Shown here piece by piece: positions 50,947 to 59,396 of a stretch of DNA of 64,000 bases. Made by a program: the position numbers and the translations under genes. Source of the stretch: an uncultured Christensenellaceae bacterium (lineage in GTDB: Bacteria; Bacillota; Clostridia; Christensenellales; Christensenellaceae). The notes under the pieces were generated by a model. That model did no database searches and was not told the DNA's origin. It saw only the letters and a list, made by a program, of their open reading frames with translations. Positions within the stretch are counted from its first letter, which is position 1. Each line of letters starts with the position of its first letter. The stretch covers positions 5,181-69,180 of the forward strand of contig CAJUPM010000011.1 in assembly GCA_910588425.1 (NCBI GenBank), written 5' to 3'.

Positions 50947-51954
50947 ATGGCGATGTGGCTGAAAGACGAAGGGCCGGAAAACGATATTGTCGCCTCCACG
51001 AGAGTGCGGCTGGCGCGAAACCTGGCAGGAATTCCCTTCCCGCACAGAATTGCGGGAACAGAGCGGGCGGCGGAGATTCAGGCGCCGGTCCGGGCGATGT
51101 TTTTGCGGCCGGGGATGGATTTTTCCCTGACCGAGATGCGCGCGCTTTCCCCGCTGGAGCGGACGCGCATGGTGGAACAGCATCTGATCAGCCGGGATCT
51201 GGCCAAAAGCCCGGATGGGGCCGTGCTCCTCTCGCCGGATCAGACGGTGGGCATCATGATGATGGAGGAGGATCACTACCGCTTGCAGTGCATCAAGAGC
51301 GGGTTTCAGGTGGATGCGGCGCTGAAGGGCTGCCAGGAGCTGGAGCGCATGCTGGGGGAGAAAGCACAGTATGCGTTTGATGAAGAGCTGGGCTATCTCA
51401 CTGCTTGCCCGACCAACCTCGGAACTGGCCTGCGCATTGGCGTGATGATGCACTTAAAAGGGCTTGCGGTTACGGGCGCGCTTGCCGGCATCCTCTCCTC
51501 GCTGGGGCAGTTTGGCGCGACGGCCAGAGGCATCTACGGAGAGGGGACGGAAGCTAGGGCGGATATGTATCAGATTTCCAACCAGACGACGCTGGGCATC
51601 GCGGAAGAGGATATTGCGAAAAACCTGGTGGCGGTCGTCCGGGAGGTTTTGAAAAAAGAGCGGGAGGCAAGGGAGCGGTTGGCCCGGGAGAACGGGCTGT
51701 GGCTAAGGGACAGCGTGATGCGCTCCTATGGGCTGCTCAAATATGCGGCCAAGATGAACACGCAGGAAGCCATGAGCTGCCTTTCCTTCCTGCTGCTGGG
51801 CGTGAGCATGGGGATGATCTCCTGCTGTTCGCCGGCTGTGCTGGGCAATTTGATGATGGATATCATGCCGGGAATGCTGGGAGGCGAGCAGGGCACGACG
51901 GCGGAAGAGCGGGATGTGCGCCGGGCCCAGATGATACAAAATACCATTTCATAA
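50947..51954 (+). CDS. mcsB: Protein arginine kinase McsB
   Basis: 335 aa phosphagen-kinase-fold enzyme that phosphorylates arginines on proteins, marking them for ClpCP. IVASTRVRLARNLAGIPFP (phosphate-binding arginines, about 14-32), the LTACPTNLGTGLRIGV active-site cysteine block and RGIYGEGTEA are intact. GTATGG ribosome context five bases after mcsA. Confidence 0.95.
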   Translation: MAMWLKDEGPENDIVASTRVRLARNLAGIPFPHRIAGTERAAEIQAPVRAMFLRPGMDFSLTEMRALSPLERTRMVEQHLISRDLAKSPDGAVLLSPDQTVGIMMMEEDHYRLQCIKSGFQVDAALKGCQELERMLGEKAQYAFDEELGYLTACPTNLGTGLRIGVMMHLKGLAVTGALAGILSSLGQFGATARGIYGEGTEARADMYQISNQTTLGIAEEDIAKNLVAVVREVLKKEREARERLARENGLWLRDSVMRSYGLLKYAAKMNTQEAMSCLSFLLLGVSMGMISCCSPAVLGNLMMDIMPGMLGGEQGTTAEERDVRRAQMIQNTIS

Positions 51955-51966
51955 TGAGGTGATAGT

Positions 51967-54447
51967 ATGGATTACTTTGCAAGATTTACACAGGGTGCCA
52001 AAACGGCGCTGGCCTATGCGGCGGAATTTGCCAAGGAGCTGGGCCATAACTATGTTGGAACTGAGCATTTGATTTTGGGGATTTTAGAGGAGAACGGCCC
52101 CTCTGCCGCACTTTTGAAAGAGCAGGGCATTGCGGTGCAGGCGCTCAAAGAGCTGGTGGTGCAGGCTGTGGGCAAGGGAGATTATATTCTAAATGATAAC
52201 TTCGGCTATACGCCGCGAGTCAAGAAGATTCTGGAGGTTTCCAAGACGGTGGCTCGGCAGCTTGGCCTAAGCTATATCGGAACAGAGCATATGCTCTATG
52301 CACTGCTGCGGGAACGGGAGTGCATTGCAAACCGCCTGCTCTCCGAGCTGGGCGTGGATTATCAGAAAATTCAGCAGGGCATCATCGGCCTGGCAGAGCA
52401 GGGCGGCAGCGGAGCTGCCGCGGCAGGCGGTGCACCCAGCGGCGAGGCGGCGGGCGACACGCCGAGCCTGGATAAATTCGGGCGGGATCTGACGGCCGCG
52501 GCCAAAAACGGAGAGCTGGACCCCGTCATCGGCAGAAAGCAGGAGATCGAGCGGATCATTCAGATTCTCATTCGGCGCACCAAGAATAACCCGGTACTCA
52601 TCGGCGAGCCGGGCGTGGGCAAATCTGCCATTGCAGAGGGGCTGGCACAGCGCATTGCAGAGGGCAATATCCCCGAGCTTCTGCGGGAGAAGCGCGTGGT
52701 TTCGCTGGATCTGGCGGGCATGGTGGCCGGGGCGAAATACCGCGGCGAGTTTGAGGAGCGGTTCAAAAACGCGCTCAAAGAGCTGATGAGTGACGGGAAC
52801 GTCATCCTGTTCATCGACGAGCTGCATACCATCGTGGGCGCGGGCGCGGCGGAGGGTTCCATTGATGCGGCCAACATGTTAAAGCCCATGCTGGCCCGGG
52901 GCGAGCTTCAGCTGATCGGCGCGACGACGCTGGAGGAATACCGCAAATACATCGAAAAAGACGCGGCATTGGAACGCCGCTTCCAGCCCGTCAACGTGGG
53001 CGAGCCTTCCCGGGAAGAGACGCTGGAGATCTTAAAGGGGCTGCGGGATAAATACGAGGCGCACCACAAGGTCAAGATCACGGACGGCGCACTTCAGGCG
53101 GCAGTGGATCTCTCCAGCCGCTATATCATGGATCGGTTCCTGCCGGATAAGGCAATCGACCTGATGGATGAGGCGGCATCCAAAGTCCGCATTGCGATGT
53201 TCGTCGCGCCGCCGGACTTGAGAGAGAAAGAAAAACAGCTGGAAGAGCTGAAAGGCGAAAAAGAGCAGGCCATCGATCATCAGGAATTTGAGAAGGCGGC
53301 AGAACTGCGGGATCGGGAAAAGGCGCTGGCCGCAGAGATTGAGGATACCAAACATTCCTGGGAGAAGGAGCGCGGCGTCTCCAAAGCGGAAGTAACCGAA
53401 GAGGATATTGCCGGCATCGTCGCAGACTGGACGCATGTGCCCGTAACCAAGCTGACCGAGGATGAGTCGCAGAAGCTGCTGCATCTAGAGGAGATTCTGC
53501 ACGAGCGGGTCATTGGCCAGGACGAGGCCGTCCGGGCAGTTTCCAGGGCGATTCGCCGGGCGCGCGCCGGGCTGAAAGACCCGCACCGGCCGGTGGGCTC
53601 CTTCATCTTCCTGGGGCCGACGGGCGTGGGCAAGACAGAGCTTTCTAAGGCGCTGGCAGCGGCCATGTTTGGCGATGAGAACGCGATTATCCGCATGGAT
53701 ATGTCTGAATACATGGAGCGGCACACTGTCTCCAAGCTCATCGGCTCGCCTCCGGGATATGTCGGCTTCGACGACGGCGGACAGCTGACCGAGAAAGTCC
53801 GCAGAAAGCCGTACAGCGTTGTGCTGTTCGACGAGATCGAAAAAGCACATCCGGATGTTTTCAACATTCTGCTCCAAATTTTGGAGGACGGACGGCTGAC
53901 GGATTCCAGAGGCAGGACGGTGGACTTCAAGAACACCGTCATCATCATGACGAGCAACATTGGCGCCAGCAGGATCGGGGCTAAGAGCAAGATCGGCTTT
54001 GGCCAGGCGGAGGAGGATCCCTCGGGCTACGAGCATATGAAGGAGCACATGATGGAAGAGCTCAAGCGCTCCTTCCGGCCGGAGTTTTTGAACCGCATCG
54101 ACGATATCATCGTGTTCCACAACCTGGATGAGGAGGATACGCTGAAGATCGCGGCGCTCATGCTGAAATCCATTGCCCAGCGGCTGACCGAGCGCAATAT
54201 CCATCTCTCTTATACGGATGAAGTGGTGGCAAAACTGGCCAAGATGGGCTTTGACGCGGAATACGGCGCCCGGCCGCTGCGCAGGCTCATGCAGCAGACG
54301 GTGGAAGATAAGCTCTCGGAGGAGATTTTGGAGGGCAACGTCCGCCTGGGCGACGAGGTCCGCATGGAGCTTTCAGGCGATGAGTTTGTTTTCAAAGCGC
54401 AAAACAGGCCGGAGCAGGAAAGCGGGCCGGAAGAAGCTTTGAAGTAA
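51967..54447 (+). CDS. clpC: ATP-dependent Clp protease ATPase subunit ClpC
   Basis: 826 aa Hsp100 unfoldase feeding ClpP. Two N-terminal Clp repeats (about 1-145), AAA1 with GEPGVGKSAIAEGL, a UVR/middle domain (EKEKQLEELKGEKEQAIDHQEFEKAAELRDREKAL), AAA2 with GPTGVGKTELSKAL and VGFDDGGQLTEKVRRKPY, and the ClpP-contact loop IGFGQ. Complete. No clpP nearby. Confidence 0.97.
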   Translation: MDYFARFTQGAKTALAYAAEFAKELGHNYVGTEHLILGILEENGPSAALLKEQGIAVQALKELVVQAVGKGDYILNDNFGYTPRVKKILEVSKTVARQLGLSYIGTEHMLYALLRERECIANRLLSELGVDYQKIQQGIIGLAEQGGSGAAAAGGAPSGEAAGDTPSLDKFGRDLTAAAKNGELDPVIGRKQEIERIIQILIRRTKNNPVLIGEPGVGKSAIAEGLAQRIAEGNIPELLREKRVVSLDLAGMVAGAKYRGEFEERFKNALKELMSDGNVILFIDELHTIVGAGAAEGSIDAANMLKPMLARGELQLIGATTLEEYRKYIEKDAALERRFQPVNVGEPSREETLEILKGLRDKYEAHHKVKITDGALQAAVDLSSRYIMDRFLPDKAIDLMDEAASKVRIAMFVAPPDLREKEKQLEELKGEKEQAIDHQEFEKAAELRDREKALAAEIEDTKHSWEKERGVSKAEVTEEDIAGIVADWTHVPVTKLTEDESQKLLHLEEILHERVIGQDEAVRAVSRAIRRARAGLKDPHRPVGSFIFLGPTGVGKTELSKALAAAMFGDENAIIRMDMSEYMERHTVSKLIGSPPGYVGFDDGGQLTEKVRRKPYSVVLFDEIEKAHPDVFNILLQILEDGRLTDSRGRTVDFKNTVIIMTSNIGASRIGAKSKIGFGQAEEDPSGYEHMKEHMMEELKRSFRPEFLNRIDDIIVFHNLDEEDTLKIAALMLKSIAQRLTERNIHLSYTDEVVAKLAKMGFDAEYGARPLRRLMQQTVEDKLSEEILEGNVRLGDEVRMELSGDEFVFKAQNRPEQESGPEEALK

Positions 54448-54457
54448 AAGGTGCGAA

Positions 54458-54485
54458 GGCGCAGAGCCAGGCTCTGCGCCTTTTT
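54458..54485 (+). terminator. Terminator of the ctsR-clpC operon
   Basis: GGCGCAGAGC/GCTCTGCGCC arms, CAG loop, five T residues. Confidence 0.92.
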
Positions 54486-54586
54486 GATTGCGGGAAAAGC
54501 AGGATATAGGACGGCCTGAGGGGCAATATAATAAAAAAGAGGAACAGGACATTGTAAACAGAAGGTCAATTCCAGGCAAAATGTAA

Positions 54587-54615
54587 TTGCTTAACGGGAC
54601 GCAAGCTGGTACAAT
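54587..54615 (+). promoter_or_regulatory. Promoter of larE-guaA
   Basis: TTGCTT (54587-54592), 17-base spacer, TACAAT (54610-54615). Confidence 0.65.
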
Positions 54616-54652
54616 AAAGACAGCACACTCTTGAGTGATACGGGAGGTCATG

Positions 54653-55456
54653 ATGCAGGAAAAATACGAAGAGATTTTAAATATCATTCGGCAATACGAT
54701 AGGGTTGGCGTTTGCCTCTCGGGCGGCGCAGATAGCTCGCTTGTGGCAATTGCGGCTGTGGATGCGCTGGGCGCCAGCAACGTCATCGCCATTACTGCGG
54801 ATACAGAATTTTTCACAGGCGAGGAGATGGAGATTTCCAGCGAGCTCTGCAAGCGTCTGGGCATTCGCCATCTGGCCCCCAAGACAGGGCTGCTCATGGA
54901 TCAGAAAGTTTTGGAGAATACAGAGGAGCGCTGCTACTACTGCAAGAAGAATGTGCTGTCTGTCGTCAAAAACGCGGCAGAGCAGGCGAATTTGAAAGTT
55001 CTGCTGGATGGCAGCCTGATGAAGGAAGAGGGCGTGCAGTATGAAAAACTGTGCAGCAGCCCGGGCGGCAAGGCGCTGGCCGAGCTGGGCATCGTCTGCC
55101 CGCTGCGGCTCTGCGGCGTTACCAGAAGCCAGGTGCGCGATTTGCTCAAGTTCCGCGGCATGAACGATTTTATCCAGCCGGAAAACGCCTGCCTTGCGAC
55201 GCGCATTGCCATTGGGGAGCCGATTACGATCAAAAAGCTTCGGTGGATCCGCGCGGCAGAAAACTACTTACGATCGCTTGGCTATGAGATGGTGCGCGTG
55301 CGGGTGCAGGAGAAAAATGCCCGCATCGAAGTGGCGCGCGAGCAGGTTCCCATGCTTCTGGAGAACAAAGAAGAAGTACTGGAGGAGTTGAAGGCGATCG
55401 GGTTCCACGATGTGGAGATCGATGAGCAGGGGTATAAAAGAGTGCAAGCACTCTAA
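54653..55456 (+). CDS. larE: LarE-like ATP-dependent sacrificial sulfur transferase
   Basis: 267 aa PP-loop protein. The ATP loop is CLSGGADSS (where most relatives have GGVDSS), followed by FFTGEEMEISSELCKRLGIRH and the sulfur-donor block PENACLATRIAIGEPI containing the cysteine expected to be sacrificed. LarE supplies sulfur for the nickel-pincer cofactor of lactate racemase, but no larA, larB or larC is here, and the family also thiolates other targets. ATG 54653 is five bases after GGGAGG. guaA follows after 29 bases. Confidence 0.85.
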   Translation: MQEKYEEILNIIRQYDRVGVCLSGGADSSLVAIAAVDALGASNVIAITADTEFFTGEEMEISSELCKRLGIRHLAPKTGLLMDQKVLENTEERCYYCKKNVLSVVKNAAEQANLKVLLDGSLMKEEGVQYEKLCSSPGGKALAELGIVCPLRLCGVTRSQVRDLLKFRGMNDFIQPENACLATRIAIGEPITIKKLRWIRAAENYLRSLGYEMVRVRVQEKNARIEVAREQVPMLLENKEEVLEELKAIGFHDVEIDEQGYKRVQAL

Positions 55457-55485
55457 TATATTGAAAAACTTCTACCGGAGGCAAC

Positions 55486-57018
55486 ATGAGAGAAACTGTA
55501 ATTGTTTTGGACTTTGGCGGCCAGTATAACCAGCTGATTGCCAGGCGTGTCCGCGAGCTGAACGTCTATTGCGAGCTGCTCCCTTATCACGCGAGCTTTG
55601 AGCGCATCATGAGCTACAATCCCATCGGCATCATCCTGACGGGCGGGCCCAAAAATGTGTTTGCGGAGGATGCGCCCAAATGCGATCCGCGCGTTTTTGA
55701 AGCGGGTATCCCGGTTTTGGGCATCTGCTACGGCGCACAGCTCTTTGCATATCTATACGGCGGCGAAGTTTCCCGGGCGCCCCAGGGCGAATATGGCAAG
55801 ACCGAGATTGCCTATCAGGCGGGCAACTCTATTTTGACCGGGCTTCCGCAATCTGCCATTTGCTGGATGAGCCACATGAACTACGTCTCCAAGGCGCCGG
55901 AAGGATACGAGATCTACGCCTCCACGGACAGCTGCCCGGTGGCGGCGTTTGGAAATGAGGAGAAGAGAATTTACGGCGTGCAGTTCCATCCCGAAGTGAA
56001 CCACACGCAGTTTGGCCAGCAGATTTTGAGGAACTTCCTCTATGGTGTCTGCCATGCCAGCGGCGACTGGACGATGCACTCCTTTGCGGAGAGGGCGATC
56101 CAGGAGATCCGCGAGAAAGTCGGCGACGGGAAGGTTTTGCTGGCGCTTTCGGGCGGCGTGGATTCCTCGGTCGTGGCAGTTTTGCTGCACCGGGCGATCG
56201 GGAAAAACCTCACCTGTATTTTCGTGGATCATGGCCTATTGCGCAAAAACGAGGGCGACGAGGTCGTCCGGATTTTTGGAAAAGAGTTTGATATCAACCT
56301 CAAGCGCGTGGATGCGGAGGAGCGCTTCCTTTCCAAGCTGGCAGGGGTGAGCGAGCCGGAGCAAAAGCGCAAGATCATCGGCGAGGAGTTCATCCGCGTT
56401 TTTGAGGAGGAAGCAAAGAAAGTCGGCAAGGTTCAGTTTTTGGCGCAGGGCACCATCTACCCGGATGTCGTGGAGAGCGGCTCTGGAGATGCGGCGCTGA
56501 TCAAGAGCCATCACAACGTCGGCGGGCTTCCGGATTATGTGGATTTTGAAGAGATCATCGAGCCGCTGCGCGATCTGTTTAAGGATGAGGTGCGCGCGCT
56601 GGGCGAGGAGCTTGGAATTCCGAGCTATATGGTATGGCGGCAGCCCTTCCCGGGGCCGGGCCTGGCCATCCGCGTCATCGGGGAAATCACCAAGGAAAAA
56701 TTGGACTTGCTGCGGGAGGCGGATTTTATCTTCCGGGATGAAATCGCAAAAGCGGGGCTGGATCGCGAGATTTGGCAGTATTTTGCCGTGCTGACCAGCA
56801 TGAGAAGCGTGGGCGTGATGGGCGATGAGAGAACATACGACTACACTTTGGCGCTGCGGGCAGTGAGCAGCGTGGATGCCATGACGGCGGATTGGTCCAA
56901 GATCCCCTACGATGTTTTGGAGAGGGCTTCCAGCCGCATCATCAATGAGGTCAAACATATTAACCGCATCGTCTACGATATTACGAGCAAACCGCCGGCG
57001 ACGATTGAGTGGGAGTAG
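55486..57018 (+). CDS. guaA: GMP synthase (glutamine-hydrolysing), full length
   Basis: Converts XMP to GMP. 510 aa. Class I glutamine amidotransferase (1-190: cysteine in GICYGAQLFAYLY, His-Glu pair in FHPEVNHTQFG), ATP-PPase (LALSGGVDSSVVAVLL), and C-terminal dimerisation domain ending KPPATIEWE. Co-transcribed with larE and closed by a strong terminator. Confidence 0.96.
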   Translation: MRETVIVLDFGGQYNQLIARRVRELNVYCELLPYHASFERIMSYNPIGIILTGGPKNVFAEDAPKCDPRVFEAGIPVLGICYGAQLFAYLYGGEVSRAPQGEYGKTEIAYQAGNSILTGLPQSAICWMSHMNYVSKAPEGYEIYASTDSCPVAAFGNEEKRIYGVQFHPEVNHTQFGQQILRNFLYGVCHASGDWTMHSFAERAIQEIREKVGDGKVLLALSGGVDSSVVAVLLHRAIGKNLTCIFVDHGLLRKNEGDEVVRIFGKEFDINLKRVDAEERFLSKLAGVSEPEQKRKIIGEEFIRVFEEEAKKVGKVQFLAQGTIYPDVVESGSGDAALIKSHHNVGGLPDYVDFEEIIEPLRDLFKDEVRALGEELGIPSYMVWRQPFPGPGLAIRVIGEITKEKLDLLREADFIFRDEIAKAGLDREIWQYFAVLTSMRSVGVMGDERTYDYTLALRAVSSVDAMTADWSKIPYDVLERASSRIINEVKHINRIVYDITSKPPATIEWE

Positions 57019-57024
57019 ATAACA

Positions 57025-57067
57025 AAAACCGCCCTGTTGAATTTACCGTTCAGCAGGGCGGTTTTTT
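57025..57067 (+). terminator. Terminator of larE-guaA
   Basis: AAAACCGCCCTG/CAGGGCGGTTTT arms, then six T residues. Confidence 0.9.
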
Positions 57068-57152
57068 CGGAGGGACGCAGAGGGCAGCAGGTGCTTTTGC
57101 TGTTGTCGTGCGGCAAATGGGAAGTCTTGCAAAAGCGAAAGGAACGACGCAA

Positions 57153-58025
57153 ATGTACTCGATTGAAAACTATAGAGACAGCGAACGGTTTAACAGCCAA
57201 TATGAGGAAATTCATAGCTTTCTCGGGAAAATCGCTGACGCCGGCTATAACGAGCATTTTCATTGGGGACGTTTTGACTGGATGATGGCGCACCCAAATC
57301 TCGACGTCGAAATGTTACCGAGAAATGCTCTGTTTCAAAATGAAGAGGGAGAGCTGGTTGGCGCAGTCATGTCTGATACGAGTTTTCGTGATAGGTGGTA
57401 TCTTCTTCATTCAATCTCTGATGAAACCCTTTTGGGGCAGATGATGGAATATGTGACCAAAACAGATGCCAATACAGCAACCATCAAGGCAAACCTCAGC
57501 GACACAATGTTGTGCAAACTGCTTGAAGGTGCAGATTTTGAAAAACAATATGCGCAGAGCGTTTTGGAAATCGCTTTGCCGCATCATCTTTCTTTCCGAT
57601 TGCCGCAGGGATTTTGCCTGAATGCCCCGGATTCAAAGATTGATCATGAACAATGGCGGCTGGTAATCCATCGCGGTTTTGGCCATGAGGGGACTCCGCC
57701 GGAGCCGAGCCGGGAGGTGGCAAAAGCCCAGAAACATCTTGAAATCTCAGAATACATCAAAGTTTTTGCAATGAAGGATGGAGAATATGCCGCTCATTGC
57801 GGCGCTTGGTACAACGGCGGGAATACGGCTTACATAGAGCCTGTTGCGACAGTTCCCGAGCATCGGGGCAAGGGTCTCGGCCGGGCGGTCGTCTATGAGG
57901 CTGTCAACCGCGCAAGACAGCGCGGTGCGAAAAGAGCGATTGTGCTTTCGGATCAAGAATTCTACAAACGCATCGGCATGACAAAATCATCCGAAGTTGG
58001 AACGTGGGTTAAAAATGGAAAATAA
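57153..58025 (+). CDS. GNAT acetyltransferase with divergent N-terminal half
   Basis: 290 aa. The C-terminal GNAT domain has VATVPEHRGKGLGRAVVYEAVNRARQRGAKRA (about 232-264). The N-terminal 150 residues look like a second, degenerate GNAT-type or recognition domain (WYLLHSISDETLLGQ, FEKQYAQSVLEIAL). Base composition is more AT-rich and less CTG-biased than most neighbours, suggesting recent acquisition. The ATG at 57153 is weakly preceded by AAAGGA; the frame upstream belongs to the terminator region. Flanked by two guaA genes. Confidence 0.78.
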   Translation: MYSIENYRDSERFNSQYEEIHSFLGKIADAGYNEHFHWGRFDWMMAHPNLDVEMLPRNALFQNEEGELVGAVMSDTSFRDRWYLLHSISDETLLGQMMEYVTKTDANTATIKANLSDTMLCKLLEGADFEKQYAQSVLEIALPHHLSFRLPQGFCLNAPDSKIDHEQWRLVIHRGFGHEGTPPEPSREVAKAQKHLEISEYIKVFAMKDGEYAAHCGAWYNGGNTAYIEPVATVPEHRGKGLGRAVVYEAVNRARQRGAKRAIVLSDQEFYKRIGMTKSSEVGTWVKNGK

Positions 58026-58102
58026 GACAGAGAGGCGAATGATTTCCAGCCTGTCAGGGAATTTTCCGTGGATGAGCGCTTTGGGAAAGGCAGGGAATAT
58101 AG

Positions 58103-58131
58103 TTGTATTTCCTTGTCTTTTGTGATACTAT
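58103..58131 (+). promoter_or_regulatory. Promoter of the second GMP synthase gene
   Basis: TTGTAT (58103-58108), 17-base spacer, TACTAT (58126-58131). Confidence 0.55.
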
Positions 58132-58247
58132 TTTTTTGATACCAAGAGATTGAGCGGCAGTAATAGCGGGCGAAATTTTTGCCTGCAGAAGCATAGAAAA
58201 ATAGGATTTGCCGGGTGGAAATCAATTTTAACGTGGAGGATAATGTG

Positions 58248-59228
58248 ATGGGAAATAATGTGCGCCCCGCAGATATGCGGCGGATCAACACGCAGGAACT
58301 GGCAGAGGCCTTTATTGCAGAGCAGATTGAGGAAGTGCGCGCCCAGGTCGGGGATAAGAAAGTGTTACTGGCGCTTTCGGGCGGCGTGGATTCTTCGGTG
58401 GTCGCGGCGCTGCTCATCAAGGCGATCGGCAAGCAGCTGGTATGCGTTCATGTGAACCATGGGCTCATGCGCAAAGGTGAGAGCGAAGAGGTTGTGGAAG
58501 TATTCCAGAATCAGATGGATGCCAACCTGGTCTATGTGGATGCGACGGATCGGTTTTTGGATTTGCTGGTTGATGTGGACGAGCCGGAGCGCAAGCGCAA
58601 AATCATCGGCGGCGAATTTATCAAAGTCTTTGAGGAAGAGGCGCGCAAGCAGGAGGATATCACCTTCCTGGCGCAGGGTACCATTTACCCGGATATTTTG
58701 GAGAGCGATGGCGTGAAGGCGCACCACAACGTGGGCGGTCTGCCGGAGGATTTGAAGTTTGAACTGGTGGAGCCTGTGCGCCTGCTGTTTAAGGATGAAG
58801 TGCGCGTGGTGGGCAAGGCACTGGGATTGCCGGAATCCATGGTAGAGCGGCAGCCCTTCCCGGGTCCGGGCCTGGGCGTGCGCTGCCTGGGCGCGATCAC
58901 CAGAGATCGCCTGGCGGCTCTTCGGGAATCCGACGCGATCCTGCGCGAGGAGTTTGTCGCTGCGGATCTGGCGCAGCATATTTGGCAGTTCTTTACGGTT
59001 GTCCCGGATTTCCGTTCCACGGGTGTGCGGGATGGCAAACGCGCTTTCGATTGGCCGGTGATCATCCGTGCGGTCAACACGGTGGATGCCATGACGGCGA
59101 CGGTCCCCGAAATTCCCTGGGAGGTATTGAAGAAAATTACCCAGCGGATTTTGAATGAAGTCCCCGGCGTATGCCGCGTGCTTTATGATTTGACGCCCAA
59201 GCCGGTGGGCACGATTGAGTGGGAGTAG
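58248..59228 (+). CDS. Stand-alone GMP synthase ATP-PPase subunit (no glutaminase domain)
   Basis: 326 aa, matching only the second half of GuaA: ATP loop LALSGGVDSSVVAALL (about 37-52), FPGPGLGVRCLG, the SESDAI region and the dimerisation domain ending KPVGTIEWE. The amidotransferase domain is absent, as in archaeal split GMP synthases. Within-window identity to guaA is evident but moderate, so this is not a recent copy. It could use free ammonia or a separate glutaminase. Start: ATG 58248, GGAGG eight bases upstream; the frame is open from a GTG at 58215. Confidence 0.9.
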   Translation: MGNNVRPADMRRINTQELAEAFIAEQIEEVRAQVGDKKVLLALSGGVDSSVVAALLIKAIGKQLVCVHVNHGLMRKGESEEVVEVFQNQMDANLVYVDATDRFLDLLVDVDEPERKRKIIGGEFIKVFEEEARKQEDITFLAQGTIYPDILESDGVKAHHNVGGLPEDLKFELVEPVRLLFKDEVRVVGKALGLPESMVERQPFPGPGLGVRCLGAITRDRLAALRESDAILREEFVAADLAQHIWQFFTVVPDFRSTGVRDGKRAFDWPVIIRAVNTVDAMTATVPEIPWEVLKKITQRILNEVPGVCRVLYDLTPKPVGTIEWE

Positions 59229-59243
59229 AGGAAACAGGCTTAC

Positions 59244-59290
59244 AAGTGCTCGAAAACCTTTGGAGACAAAGGGGCTTCCGAGCACTTTTT
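59244..59290 (+). terminator. Terminator of the second GMP synthase gene
   Basis: AAGTGCTCG (59244-59252) pairs with CGAGCACTT (59279-59287), followed by further T residues. Confidence 0.85.
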
Positions 59291-59296
59291 ATCTTG

Positions 59297-59380
59297 ATAT
59301 AAATTGCATTGCAATGAGCAACCTTAAATTATCAAAGGGATTAGTTACAAGTGGCTATATAGATTGCATTCAATTTATAT
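59297..59380. promoter_or_regulatory. Inverted repeat in the promoter region of the FokI-like gene
   Basis: ATATAAATTGCATTGCAAT (59297-59315) faces ATTGCATTCAATTTATAT (59363-59380), ending directly before the AGGAGG at 59381. The left copy itself contains the palindrome ATTGCA-T-TGCAAT. The AT-rich DNA begins here. Could be an operator for a regulator, or a mobile-element end. Confidence 0.5.
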
Positions 59381-59396
59381 AGGAGGTTAATTTGCT

